A stretch of DNA of 64,000 nt, from contig OY751490.1 of assembly GCA_963565915.1 (NCBI GenBank), positions 4,216,001 through 4,280,000 on the forward strand. Reading direction: 5' to 3'. The notes under the pieces are model-generated. The model was not told the origin of the DNA. It was given only the letters and a program-made list of their open reading frames with translations, and did not search any database. The stretch's first letter is position 1. The number at the start of each line of letters is the position of its first letter. A program made the translations under genes and the position numbers. Source of the stretch: Entoloma clypeatum. Taxonomy: Eukaryota; Basidiomycota; Agaricomycetes; Agaricales; Entolomataceae. Below, one piece after another: positions 53,475-63,085 of the stretch.

Positions 53475-53843
53475 CTACTCCCATCCATCGTTGCCATTTG
53501 GATCGGCCCAGGCAGGGTCAACTCGGTTACCCCAATCCTTTATCAGTTCATCGTTTACCGCCGTGGCAAACTCTAAACCTCGAACGGCGAGGCAAAGGCA
53601 TCGATTCTCGACAGCAAGGGTGTTGGTATAGTTTTTGAGGATGAGTTTCTCCTCAGCGGTGGGGGCGGTTGGTAAATCGGAGAGGGTATGAAGGCGGATA
53701 TGCATCTGCCGGTGGAGGATGTCGGCGACGGAGGTTTCGAGCGCATGGATCTGGTCGCGCATGGAGAGTGCTTCGCCGATGAGGGTGGTGATGGTGGGGT
53801 TGATATCGGAAGCATCGGTGGAGGCGGCGGTGATGTTGGACAT
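53475..53843 (-). CDS. Gypsy-2 ORF3: small helical protein in the env position
   Basis: 123 codons from ATG 53843 (MSNITAAST). Shared core with Gypsy-1 ORF3: GEALSMRDQIHALE, DILHRQMHIRLH and SLSDLP-type sequence, then VENRCLCLAVRGLEFA. The ORF is full length with no stop, while neighbouring pol is heavily damaged. It lies between the chromodomain and the 3' LTR. Function unknown. Confidence 0.55.
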   Translation of the reverse strand: MSNITAASTDASDINPTITTLIGEALSMRDQIHALETSVADILHRQMHIRLHTLSDLPTAPTAEEKLILKNYTNTLAVENRCLCLAVRGLEFATAVNDELIKDWGNRVDPAWADPNGNDGWE

Positions 53844-53960
53844 GGCAGAAATGATGTTTGAAAGGTATAAGAAGAACGGCGTGTTGGGCGAGAAGAGTTG
53901 GAGCGGGGAACTCAATGTGACAGAAGTCGATGTGGAAAATGGTTCTCAAAGTTTGTTCTT

Positions 53961-54370
53961 TTATCGTGGACGCGATGGATTTTGCCGATGAAAATCTCGG
54001 ATCAAGTCTTGAGCGTTCTGAACATTAGTCTGAGGTTCCCACGTGTTCTCTTCTGGGCCATACCCTTCCCATTGGACAAGGTATTGGATCTTTCCACAGA
54101 ATTTCCGAGAGTCCAGGATCGTGGAGACATGGTATTCTTCTCGTCCTTCGACGATGATCGGATCAGGGGCTGGCTTCTTTTTCTGAATGGCATACTTCGG
54201 GGTTTCGTATGGCGATAACAGGGTCTCGTTGAACACAGGGTGGATCATCTTCCAGGTTTTGGGAAGATCAAGACGGTATGCGCTAGCTCCTTTCTTCTCT
54301 AGAACTTTGAACGGTCCGTGTCGGAGGGCGTCAAGTTTCTTTGAGGGACGATCAGTCCTGATGTTGGTTT
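53961..54370 (-). pseudogene. Gypsy-2 Pol C-terminus with chromodomain
   Basis: The frame includes IRTDRPSKKLDALRHGPFKV, then MIHPVFNETLLSPYE and the chromodomain YHVSTILDSRKFCGKIQY and LVQWEGYGPEENTWEP, ending at 53961. The piece is joined directly to RNase H sequence by a deletion that removes about 1.56 kb relative to Gypsy-1 (equivalent to about 30650-32210 there). Confidence 0.82.
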
Positions 54371-55465
54371 GGGCAATGCCAAGACTGGTGCCGTCGTGAT
54401 TGCCCGTATGAGACCTTCAAATGCTTCTTGCGCCGCTGGTCCCCATGTGAATGCTGTATTCCCCGTAAGTGTTGTGAGTGGCTTTGCGATGTTTGAGTAT
54501 CCTTCAATGAAGCGTTGATAAAAATTGGCAAATCCCAGGAACCTCTGGACTTCCTTTTTTGATGTGGGTACTCGCCAGTTCCGGATTGTGTCCACCTTTT
54601 TGGTTTCCATCTCAACACGTCCTTCTCCAACGACATATCCCAATATGGGGCATTTCGTTACTTCCCAAAGACACTTCTTCTCCTTTAGGAACAGGTCATT
54701 GTCTGACAGAATCTGCAAGATCTCTTCGGTGTTCCGGGCGAGTTCTTCCTTGGTTTTACCAATAACCACTATATCATCCATGTAAATCACACAGATGCGC
54801 CGACGGATCTGATCCCTGAATAGGCTGGCCATCATCCAAGAGAATGTTCCCGGGGAGTTGCAGAGACCGAAAAACATGACCAATGGTTCAAACAATCCTT
54901 GGCTGGTCAGGAAGGCGGCTTTCCATTCGTCACCCTTCTTGATCCGCACGTTATTGTATCCCCACATGATGTCCATTTTGTTGAAGTAGACTGCGTCCTT
55001 CAATACATCCAAGAGGTCGTTGATGCGTGGGAGTGGGAATTTGTCTTTAACCGTGAATTTATTGACCGTGCGATAATCCTGTACCAATCGTTTGGAACCG
55101 TCTTTCTTGTTAATGAAGAAGCAGGGTGATGCATAAGGGGATTTGGACGGTTGGATCTTTCCGGTTGCCAGGCCTTCATCGATGAATTCGTCCAGTTCTT
55201 CTTGCTCCTTTTGGGTCATAGGATACGTGTTTCCTCCTAGCTCCTTTGGCGCGTCCGGTGTAAGTTCAATGCCGTGGTCCCATTCTCTTTCCTTTGGGAT
55301 TTTGTCAAAGTTTTCTTTTTCAAAGAGATGGGCAAAACGTTCAACATATGAGGGTCGTTTGGTTGTGGGAGGTGGTGTGGGAGTAACTGCTTCCAATATG
55401 GGGTCTCCGGGCTTCCATTTCTGATCTGATTTCTTGGGGGTGTCCTTGTCTTGTACTTCCACCAT
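54371..55465 (-). pseudogene. Gypsy-2 reverse transcriptase region
   Basis: An open frame from 55465 encodes an RT better preserved than in Gypsy-1: [70 protein letters not shown] and VIYMDDIVVIG, then thumb and connection up to APVLALPKP. There the sequence jumps to the integrase C-terminal region in another frame, so RNase H and integrase core are absent. The N-terminal VEVQDKDTPKKSDQKWKPG is the intact version of the stop-containing duplicate just upstream. Confidence 0.85.
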
Positions 55466-55615
55466 GCGAACCCGATGTGATGAGCAAATCGTTCAACATA
55501 TGAGGGTCATTTGGTTGTGGGAGGTGGTGTGGGAGTGACAGCTTCCAAAATAGGGTCTCCAGGCTTTCATTTTTGATCCGACTTTTTGGGTGCATCTTAG
55601 TCGCGCACCTCAACC
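55320..55615 (-). repeat. Tandem duplication inside Gypsy-2 pol (template-switch scar)
   Basis: Two diverged copies of the same pol stretch follow each other: about 55464-55320 (open frame) and about 55615-55487 (TAA and two TGA stops). The second is identical to Gypsy-1 29551-29690 as far as I can compare by eye. The join is near 55486. Confidence 0.8.
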
Positions 55616-56142
55616 ATGCGAACCTGGTGTTTGCGACCATTAAGGTTAATCCTAAAATCCAAGTGTTTGGTTTGACATGTTGATGGGCACCGGTTGAATG
55701 TTACAGCGCCGGTCGTCCAATTGATCGTGGGGTTGTGGTGCACCAACCAGTCATGTCCCAAAAGCATGTCCGTTCTCCCAATGTCCAATACCATTGCTTC
55801 CATGGTTTCCTGGTGTGTTCCTAAGTCCAGCTTGACTTCGGCAAGTTTTTCTGCTTTCTGTTGTCGGTTCGGCGATCCATCTGCATTTAGGATTGATATG
55901 GGCTTTATTCCCCATGTGGGAAGGTTCTGTTCACGTACTATTCTGGGATGGATACATGTGCGTTCACATCCGCTATCAACCTCGGGTCGAATGGCCTTTG
56001 GTCCTCGTCGTGTTTTGATCTGAGCTTGCAGCTTGATCTCTCGTCGTTTTGGAGGTTTATCTCCCTTGACAATCTTAGTTGACGCAACGGCTCGCTTTGC
56101 AGGGATAACATAAGTTATATTGTCTGTAACTGCACCAGGCAA
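55597..56142 (-). CDS. Gypsy-2 protease region
   Basis: 181-codon frame containing the retropepsin signature VDSGCERTCIHP and the second half MLLGHDWLVHHNPTINWTTG. It lacks the TGA present in Gypsy-1 (here Arg after NADGSPN) but ends at the shared TAA after VEVRD (55599-55597), beyond which the duplicated segment begins. Pol is in the -1 frame relative to gag, with an overlap. Confidence 0.8.
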   Translation of the reverse strand: MPGAVTDNITYVIPAKRAVASTKIVKGDKPPKRREIKLQAQIKTRRGPKAIRPEVDSGCERTCIHPRIVREQNLPTWGIKPISILNADGSPNRQQKAEKLAEVKLDLGTHQETMEAMVLDIGRTDMLLGHDWLVHHNPTINWTTGAVTFNRCPSTCQTKHLDFRINLNGRKHQVRMVEVRD

Positions 56143-56183
56143 GCGAGTTCGTTTAATGGATAAGGGTCGCGACTTAGCGTCGT

Positions 56184-57050
56184 TTAATCGGACCCTTCGG
56201 GAAAATCCTTCTCGTCGGTCTCTATGGTGATGGTTTCATCATTATCGGTATCTCCATCAGACACCTTCCTAATCTTTCCAGAGTTCTTCTTCGGCTTGCG
56301 GCAGTTGCGCGCGATACGTCCTTCTTGGTCGCAGTTGAAACACTTACGACCATCTTTCTTCTTTGGGGCTTTGCAGTCTTTGGCAAGGTGACCAAAGCAC
56401 TGACAGTTGTAGCAACGGGCTACTCCTGCTTTGTCGATCTCCATGGCTTTGCCTTGACCACCATAAGTGGTGCCCGATCCGGTGCGTGTGTTGCCACCCC
56501 CTCGGATGACTAATGCATGTCCCTCCATCTGTCGTCCCTTGTTTCGGATCTCCTTTGCGTAATCAGTGTACATCTTGCCATCGCTAGCCACTTGTTCAGA
56601 AATTCTGCGGTTGATGTTCTTCTCTAGGATGTATTTCCCAGTTTCTTCACCAAGGTTTGACAGCTTCAAGAGTTCTTCAAATTCATCCAAGAATTCGTCA
56701 ACAGTGCGTTTCTCTTGTTTCAGGACTTCGAGTCTTGCTTTGGCAGCGACCGACTTGTTGGCGATGGAGAATCGGGTGGCAATGTCATCGGAAAAACCTA
56801 GCCAGGTAATGTTCTCGTTGTCAACAGCAAGAGCGTCTAACTTGTTACTGGCCCAGTGTCTGCCGGACCCTTCCATCATGCGGGATAGCACCGCAAGAAT
56901 CTTCTGATCGTCTGTGAGGCTCTCTTGGAACCTAATGTATAGTTTGGTGGCTTTCCACCACTCGTCAAAGGTGTATCTGTCCTTGAACATCCCAGGATCC
57001 TTGATGATCTTGGATGTATCCATTGTTTGTACAGCCGGAGCTTCTGCCAT
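56184..57050 (-). CDS. gag: Gypsy-2 Gag (288 aa), intact
   Basis: MAEAPAVQTMDTSKIIKD start at 57050. Same length and layout as the rejoined Gypsy-1 gag: FDEWWKATKLYIRFQ, SRMMEGSGRHWASNKLD, and two CCHC knuckles CYNCQCFGHLAKDC and CFNCDQEGRIARNC. In the second knuckle the usual GH has become GR, so His is lost and zinc binding is probably impaired. Upstream in the same frame the sequence is open for about 120 codons. Confidence 0.85.
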   Translation of the reverse strand: MAEAPAVQTMDTSKIIKDPGMFKDRYTFDEWWKATKLYIRFQESLTDDQKILAVLSRMMEGSGRHWASNKLDALAVDNENITWLGFSDDIATRFSIANKSVAAKARLEVLKQEKRTVDEFLDEFEELLKLSNLGEETGKYILEKNINRRISEQVASDGKMYTDYAKEIRNKGRQMEGHALVIRGGGNTRTGSGTTYGGQGKAMEIDKAGVARCYNCQCFGHLAKDCKAPKKKDGRKCFNCDQEGRIARNCRKPKKNSGKIRKVSDGDTDNDETITIETDEKDFPEGSD

Positions 57051-57052
57051 GT

Positions 57053-57739
57053 TTAGAGTCTGCGGAGGAGAAGAGGAGTCGGGTTGTTGGGATGAAGATG
57101 GGGTTCGGGATACAGGTAAGGATTGAAAATGAGTCCCTGTTCTAGGCGTCTGTTCGATATCTGACTGCGCGGAGTCAAAAGTAAATTCTTCAGGGGACTC
57201 GTCGGCAGAATCGGTGGCAAAACGTTCAGAGCATTTCCTCTGTAAATCTCTAAGGAATCTCTGTTCCTGTGCGTCTGTTGGTCTCGAGAAGGGGTCAAGT
57301 CTCTCGTTTCGTGCCCAGCGGTTGTACTCGGTCTGTTGTTCTTCAGTGGTGAAGTGGGCGTAGATCTGCTGCTTTGAGTAAGACGTGATGATGTGGCTCT
57401 GGGACGTCTCGATGTGAGTGTCCTAATCAATTTTCTGATAATGGTTGTCTGGACACTGATAAACTCTCTGATCTCTGTGATCCGACCTGTCTGAGGTCCT
57501 TCTTGAATGCGAAAGCTTTCGAGTTCGTTCTGTCGGGCGTTGTAATGCGCGATCTGGTGTTGCCGAGCAAGATGGATGCTCTCTGCTATCTCGCCGTGGG
57601 GGCGATGCTCGTTGTTGTCTAGTTCTTCGTCAAGCACCTGCTGTAGGATGCGACGGATCTCCGATTTGATGTACTGCTGGATGAGTGTAAAATCGATACT
57701 GTCTCGAGGACTTAGCTCCTCCTGTCAGGCTTCTGGCAT
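57053..57739 (-). pseudogene. Gypsy-2 N-terminal Gag frame, TGA at codon 5
   Basis: ATG 57739 is followed by TGA at codon 5 (57727-57725), where Gypsy-1 has CGA. The frame is otherwise open to 57053. It shares with Gypsy-1 the apparent frame change near 57425, after which the -1 frame looks like the real Gag continuation. Confidence 0.5.
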
Positions 57740-57841
57740 GCTGAATGGGTTACTGGTGAAGTCTTCAAAGAAGCGTGATGTCTTGACTCGTCTGGTAGTT
57801 GCTCTCTTCGCTCTGGGCGAACCTAATGAGATTCAGCAACT

Positions 57842-57994
57842 TGTTATGCTTAACAAACCGTTCCAAGGTTCGGGCAGAGTATGCAGGAAGTCGAAAGGTG
57901 AAGAGCAATGTGATTGTCAAATCTAAGGAATCTACTACAGTACAAGAGGTTTATATAGGTACTGACTATAGGTGGTAGCGGATGAGTCAGTACA
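57842..57994 (-). repeat. Gypsy-2 5' LTR, truncated
   Basis: About 153 bp from GCATAACA back to a TGACTCA and TATATAAA region, then cut at about 57994. It resembles the Gypsy-1 LTR more than the 3' LTR of its own element. Confidence 0.8.
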
Positions 57995-58690
57995 GTGGAT
58001 GGTTGTTGGAATGAAGATACTTTCCTTTGTTAATTGGTCAATGATAACGAGGATGGAGTCAAAGTTGTCGGAGGTTGGAAGGGTCTTGATGAAATCCATT
58101 GAGATAGAATTCCAAGGACGTTCAGGGATCGGGAGCTGTTTGAGTAGGCCGCAAGGCTTGTGTCTTTGTGGCTTCGATCACATGCAAGTGGTACATGACT
58201 TGCAATAGTGTGTGACAAAATCTTGTATTCCGGGCCAGGTGTAGTTCCACTGAATGAGACTGAGCATTTTGTTTTGACCTGGGTGTCCAGCAAGCATATG
58301 ATCGTGCTTGTGCTGTAGGACTCAGAGTCGGAGGTCGTTGGAGTCAGGAACATATATCTGATCATCATGTCGGAGGAAACCATTGGGGTTGAGAGACCAG
58401 CGGGGTTTAGGATCTTTGGAAAGAGTGTTATAAAGAGTGTTGGAAGGGAGTGCTGTGAGTATGTCGTGGTGGAGCTTCTCTGTGTCCATAATAATGGTTG
58501 CAGGGAGGACAGGCTCAAGGAGTTGGGTCACGTGAACTGAAGTGGAGAGCTGTTCTTGCAAAAAGACTGGTTGGAGGTTGGTCAGATTGATGTCAACGTA
58601 GTCGCTATTTCCCCCTTTAGGGTAGACATCCCAACATCTAGTTAGAGAGTCGGGTTTAGTTCCCAATCAGCCGGGGCGCTTCCTAAGCAA
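57995..58690 (-). pseudogene. Gypsy-3 fragment: RNase H end and integrase of another Ty3 element
   Basis: The minus strand reads GTKPDSLTRCWDVYPKGGN, then HHDILTALPSNTLYN, PRWSLNPNGFLRHDDQIYVP, the integrase zinc finger (HDHMLAGHPGQNKML...CKSCTTC) and the start of the core (PWNSISMDFIKTLP, ILVIIDQLTKESIFIP). A stop precedes LGTKPDSL, and another follows NDLRL. The frame is cut at 57994 where the Gypsy-2 LTR remnant starts. It belongs to an Agaricomycete gypsy lineage different from Gypsy-1/2. Confidence 0.75.
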
Positions 58691-58779
58691 TATGGTGGGC
58701 TTGCTCTCCTGATGAGAGGCTATGCCAGACATTTGCTCTGCATGCCCTTCCTGTCTCCTCTCTAAGGCATCCCCAAGGC

Positions 58780-59175
58780 ACGCTGTGTTACACTTTTTCT
58801 GAGTGGATGTGTTGGGCGTGAGTGGACGCGACACGTTGGGCGTTGTTGGGCGTGTTGGGTGTGAGTGAGAAAAGTGGGGGGCTGTTGGGCTCGAAGGCAG
58901 GGCGTTAGGCATGAGTTGAGGCCGTTGGGCTCGAAGGGAGGGCGTTGGGCCTGAGAGGACACCGTTGGGCGCAAAAAGGGGCTGTTGGGTGCTAGAGGGG
59001 GCCGTTGGGCTCGAGTGGGGGCCATTGGGCTCGAAGGGATGGCATTGGGTGGGAGTGGACGGCGTTGGGTGTTAGAGGCCGCCAGTGGGCACAAGTGTGG
59101 GGCGTTGGGCATGAGTGTGGGCCGTTGGGCATGAGTGGTGGCCGTTGGGCGGAGGTGGTGGCCAGATGGAGTGGA
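58780..59175. repeat. Degenerate ~21-bp minisatellite (GGGCGTTGGGC-type)
   Basis: About fifteen to twenty imperfect units built on CGTTGGGC(T/A)(C/T)GAGTG at roughly 21-bp spacing. Because 21 is divisible by 3, the minus strand shows long Pro-rich frames repeating AQRPPLxPN, which I regard as a by-product. Confidence 0.7.
58811..58853 (+). repeat. Left arm of a 44-bp inverted repeat
   Basis: Matches 60485-60528 in reverse complement with about three mismatches. It overlaps the minisatellite, and the two arms are about 1.6 kb apart. Confidence 0.65.
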
Positions 59176-60480
59176 GGTGGGGGAAAAGAAAACTGTGGGA
59201 ACATTTTTCTGGCAATCAACTTATGGTTCGAGTTTTGGCGATTGCCAAAAATTCTCGGCAGTCAATGCTGAGTGATGCACATTGTCGAAACTTGTACTCT
59301 CAATGCCCAAACCGTGGCACCACCAGTCCCAAAAATTATTCATAACTTATGTAGAGATACTTGAAACCAATAGTAAGTATATATACAGTTACATACATTA
59401 GCTATGTCTGGTAGAGAGTCTATGTAGCAGAATGATGTATCAAAACACCCTGTAAATCGTGATAAACAGTGCAGCATGAGTTCCTTCAAACACAAAAAGC
59501 AACATTTCTTACTTCCTCCTTTCCACAACCACATTAGATTACATGTAATATACATATACTATTTAACCATTGCATGTGAACCTTTTGAGACCATTCAAAC
59601 ACAATTCAAGGACTTCATAAGGTGAATATGAGCAAAATAGGTCGAAAATTTACCAAAATTTTTTATTTCAGATTTGGATTCTACACATTCAGGGGATCTT
59701 ATAGCACATTTGTTTTTCAAATTTGGTTGATTCATTATGGAGATATAACACTTTTACTGAAATCTGCACATTTCATTATTTCTATCATATCTAGACTTCT
59801 AAAAATTATACAAAGTGTGTCAGAAGGTGAATACATATCTATTGATGAGTTCTATCACTTCCAACTATTATTAGATCTTGAGAAAGACAGCGTGTGCGCC
59901 TGTGCGATGCATTTTGCACATTGTTTACTATTATTTGGTGTAGAGCATGGCACCTCTATAACTTAAAATTTGTGGCATCATTCCATAAAATAAATAAATG
60001 TTTATTGACATATGATACTCTACTACATAATTGATATAGTAGAAAACCTTACTTGTTCCTGTGTAGCCATGATAAGAAGAAGTGCAATGTTTTTTGAGTT
60101 TGTTGACATGTATTTGACATATTTGATGCGCGTGTGATGTGCATCATCCAACGTTGAAACAACACATCTACCCATTGCTGACTTTGCAATGAGGGGCACA
60201 CATGCTGAAAAGACCATAATATATTTATAGATATTATTTATAAACTGTCTACTTGTGATTGAGGAGGGAGGCAGTGTGTGCACACACCTTTTGTCAAATT
60301 TGGGTGGTTTTGCCTATTTGGGAAGTGGGAAAGTCATGATGTAGAGTCAAGATAATGTTATGTACTATAGAGGTCATGAGTTCAATTCTTACAAGTGGCA
60401 CAAATTTTGCATGTTGCTGTTGCGTGATGCTGATTTCCGTTTCTCAGATTGTTCTGTGGAAAAGACCAGTTTAAACCGCC
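59176..60480. other. AT-rich segment between inverted-repeat arms, no gene
   Basis: AT-rich, with only short ORFs. A plus-strand frame at 59622-59966 and a minus-strand frame at 60283-60023 have no recognisable content. No transposase was found. Confidence 0.35.
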
Positions 60481-60484
60481 CACT

Positions 60485-60528
60485 CACGCCCAACGACACC
60501 CAACGTGTCGCATCCACTCACGCCCAAC
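60485..60528 (-). repeat. Right arm of the 44-bp inverted repeat
   Basis: CACGCCCAACGACACCCAAC and onward, the inverted partner of 58811-58853. Confidence 0.65.
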
Positions 60529-60612
60529 GGCGTCAAACGGCGAGACTCAGACAATATGTGCATGTGCCGTCCAGTAGCACACTCGTAGCCTAGTACAGTA
60601 CATATTATGAGT

Positions 60613-60636
60613 CTGGACTGGTTTAAACCGGTCCAG
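60613..60636. repeat. Near-perfect 24-bp palindrome
   Basis: CTGGACTGGTTT meets AAACCGGTCCAG; one base pair in each arm does not match. A GGTCTGGTCTGG repeat tract follows (60660-60710). Confidence 0.6.
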
Positions 60637-60781
60637 TCTCATCAGACCTGAATGCATGGACTGGTCAGACCGGTCTCTCACTGGTCTGGTCTGGTTTTTC
60701 AAGGTGACTATGTAAAATTGAGACCGGTGCGGTCCTCAGTCCTTCCTTTTTGGGGGTCAAAAATGAGACCAAACCAAACTT

Positions 60782-61072
60782 TCAATCACTTTGGACGTTG
60801 TCCAGATACAGCGCACGGGAGGGCTTGAGGCCAGGGGTCGGGGGTGGTATATTGTTGATGTAGCACAGGACGAGGTGGGCTGGGATTTCCACGCGAGTTC
60901 GGTAGGGTGTTGGCAAAGGCTGCAACTCGGGCAATGGCAGGGTGGGTGGGGCTGTAGACGCCGTCGAGATGGAGGAAGGAGCAGGGGGGTTCGTACTGGG
61001 GTTGTTTGCAGGTATTGTCAGAGTAGGTTTCTTTTTATTCAATTTTTTCAGCTTATTTGATGGTGGGGGCAT
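60782..61072 (-). CDS. Possible small Pro/Ser-rich protein, unknown
   Basis: From ATG 61072 the frame gives 96 residues: a basic start (NKLKKLNKKKP), a Pro/Ser/Thr-rich centre, and an end reading VEIPAHLVLCYINNIPPPTP. No family is recognised, and no intron or promoter was identified. It could be chance coding. Confidence 0.22.
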   Translation of the reverse strand: MPPPSNKLKKLNKKKPTLTIPANNPSTNPPAPSSISTASTAPPTLPLPELQPLPTPYRTRVEIPAHLVLCYINNIPPPTPGLKPSRALYLDNVQSD

Positions 61073-61240
61073 GGTGTCTGTGACATGGCGCAGGGGAAAG
61101 AAGCTGTTGAGGATGTAAAAACGGGGTAGGTCAGCGCTGGGGTAACAGTGCAAGGGGTGTTGGGATTGGTACTCGTGGACTCTCGGTAGACTCTCTCTGG
61201 CTCTAAATGGCATTGATATGACTGCTGTGTGGCTGTGCAT

Positions 61241-63085
61241 GAAAATTCACTTTTCCCACAGTTTTGTCAATATAAGAATATAATGCTGGCCCCTTCACAA
61301 ACCATATTCTATTGGAACTGATGGTACTACTGGCTACCTAAGAGTGTCTAAATACCACTGGACCACCTTTGGTCATGATCTTGGGAACAGTCACTTTGAG
61401 GGCTTAACCAAAACTTGACACAACACTTTATTTCTCAATGGATAAGACCATTGAGGGGACCAGTCATTAATAAGAATATTCTATGACATATCACCCTATC
61501 CAATCACTACTATTGACTATGGACAATCTGAGGGCTCAGGGGACTCATAATAATGAGCAGGATGCCCAGCATCAGTGTATGATGCGCGATCACAGATGCC
61601 ATGATGCCGATCCATGTGGCTTACCAGAAATAGACTGAACCCTGGAAACGGGTTGGTCTGTGATGCTTCGGACCCTTGATTGATGACAACAGACTTGATC
61701 AATCGATCAACAACATCAATATTGATGCAGACTTCTGGAATGCTCGCAAAACGACGTGTTCTTGTTGCTCCACTCCGCCAGGCCCAGTTGCCCTCTCGAC
61801 ACCTCAGAAATATGTTTAAATGACCCATGTGGATATTTGGACCATGCCCAAATAACAGATACCCTGGAAACCGATTTGTTATGGACATATCTTGTGATAA
61901 ACCTTATATATATATTTCATCTCTTGTCATGTATAAAAACTGTAGTTCCCTGCCATGTACTGTAGATTAGAAAGGCCCCCCAGCCAGATCCAATCCCTCT
62001 CTCTCTCTCAGTGATTGATTGAGTGGTTTGATTTTCTAAGTCTCATCCAAAGGGAGTCTCAGTGAACCCTGAGGAAACTCGATCTCATATTAATATTTTA
62101 TTTGATCAAAACCCTTGATTGTTGATGCATGACCTTGCGACAACTTTCTACAAAAGACAAACGAGTCTAACTACTTATGAAATAAGTGGTCAAGTTCCCA
62201 CCACCCTTGAACTATTTGTTGAGGAGTTGTGAGGGGTTTTGTGGTGTTTTCGCACCGCAGGCTGCTCATCAAGTCCCATCTTCTCAGCGTCGACCTCTAA
62301 AACTCTAGAAAAAACTCTTGAAGACTCGCAAAACGCTGGGCTGGGGTAGAGACGGCTGTTCTGGCCTGAAAAGACAAAGCTGGGCGCGAACAGTGGGAAA
62401 ATGCGTGATGTGGCTCGCAAAAAATGCGAATGCAAAAAGGCAAGACCTAAAAATGACGATGTAGGTCAGAAACGCACTCTCATCACCACATGGAGAGGTG
62501 GGGAGCGGCTAGGCAAGCTCGGAGCAAGGCTCGACGAGAGGAGGAAGCAGGCGCAACAGGCGTGTATTGATAGCTGATGGTCTCTCTACAACATGCAGAA
62601 CGTGCTATGTAGTCTATATCACATGATCATGTGGAGTGACACCTGGACCAGAGCCCTCCCATGCCCTATATGTTTTATCCGTCTCTGAATCTCCGATCCA
62701 CTCCGATCATCCTCCGACATTCCGGACATCCGTTACCTCCGCATCTCCGCACGTTGCCATTGTGCATTTCATATTCATATTCCCATTTACTTATGCATCG
62801 CCTTTTTCGCATGGTCCATTGACTGACATCTCCGATGTTTGTTACAGTCGCTGGCAACTTACGCCACAACTCTGGACCTACTCCAACCTTCTCCGTAAAG
62901 TAATCACATTTAGATATTTAAGCTCGTACCATACCTGTAGTTCCTCAGTTCGAATATCAACAAAGTTCACTCCTCTACTCCCCGTTCATGCCAGAGATCT
63001 ACGCCGACGACATCCTCATCTACTGCTCTTCCTCCATCGTTACCCTTCAACGAGCTCAGTACTGTGTCCGAGTCACAATTCCCTC
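61241..63085. other. Unassigned sequence, no gene seen
   Basis: No domain-bearing ORF. CTCTCTCTCTC near 61999-62009 and CTCCG-rich tracts at 62690-62750 are simple repeats. The left end of Gypsy-5 probably lies somewhere in 62.6-63.1 kb but cannot be located without its second LTR. Confidence 0.3.

Larger units (their letters stand above)
53068..57994 (-). mobile_element. Gypsy-2: mosaic, deleted relative of Gypsy-1
   Basis: On the minus strand the order is a partial 5' LTR (57994-57842), N-terminal gag frame, gag, protease, a tandem duplication, RT, a deletion, chromodomain, ORF3 and a full 3' LTR (53437-53068). RNase H and most of integrase are missing. The 5' LTR is cut at about 57994, where another gypsy fragment begins, so no target duplication can be checked. 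The two LTRs differ at about 20 of 150 shared positions, far more than in Gypsy-1, which suggests a recombinant origin. Confidence 0.9.

Noticed and set aside
58667..59219. Long Pro-rich minus-strand ORFs over the minisatellite
   Set aside because: They arise from a ~21-bp repeat unit in which every frame stays open; there is no conserved protein content.
62985..63020. YADDILIYC in one plus-strand frame, like the catalytic box of a reverse transcriptase
   Set aside because: No other RT blocks surround it, and the neighbouring gypsy protease reads in a different frame, so it is probably chance or a tiny relic.
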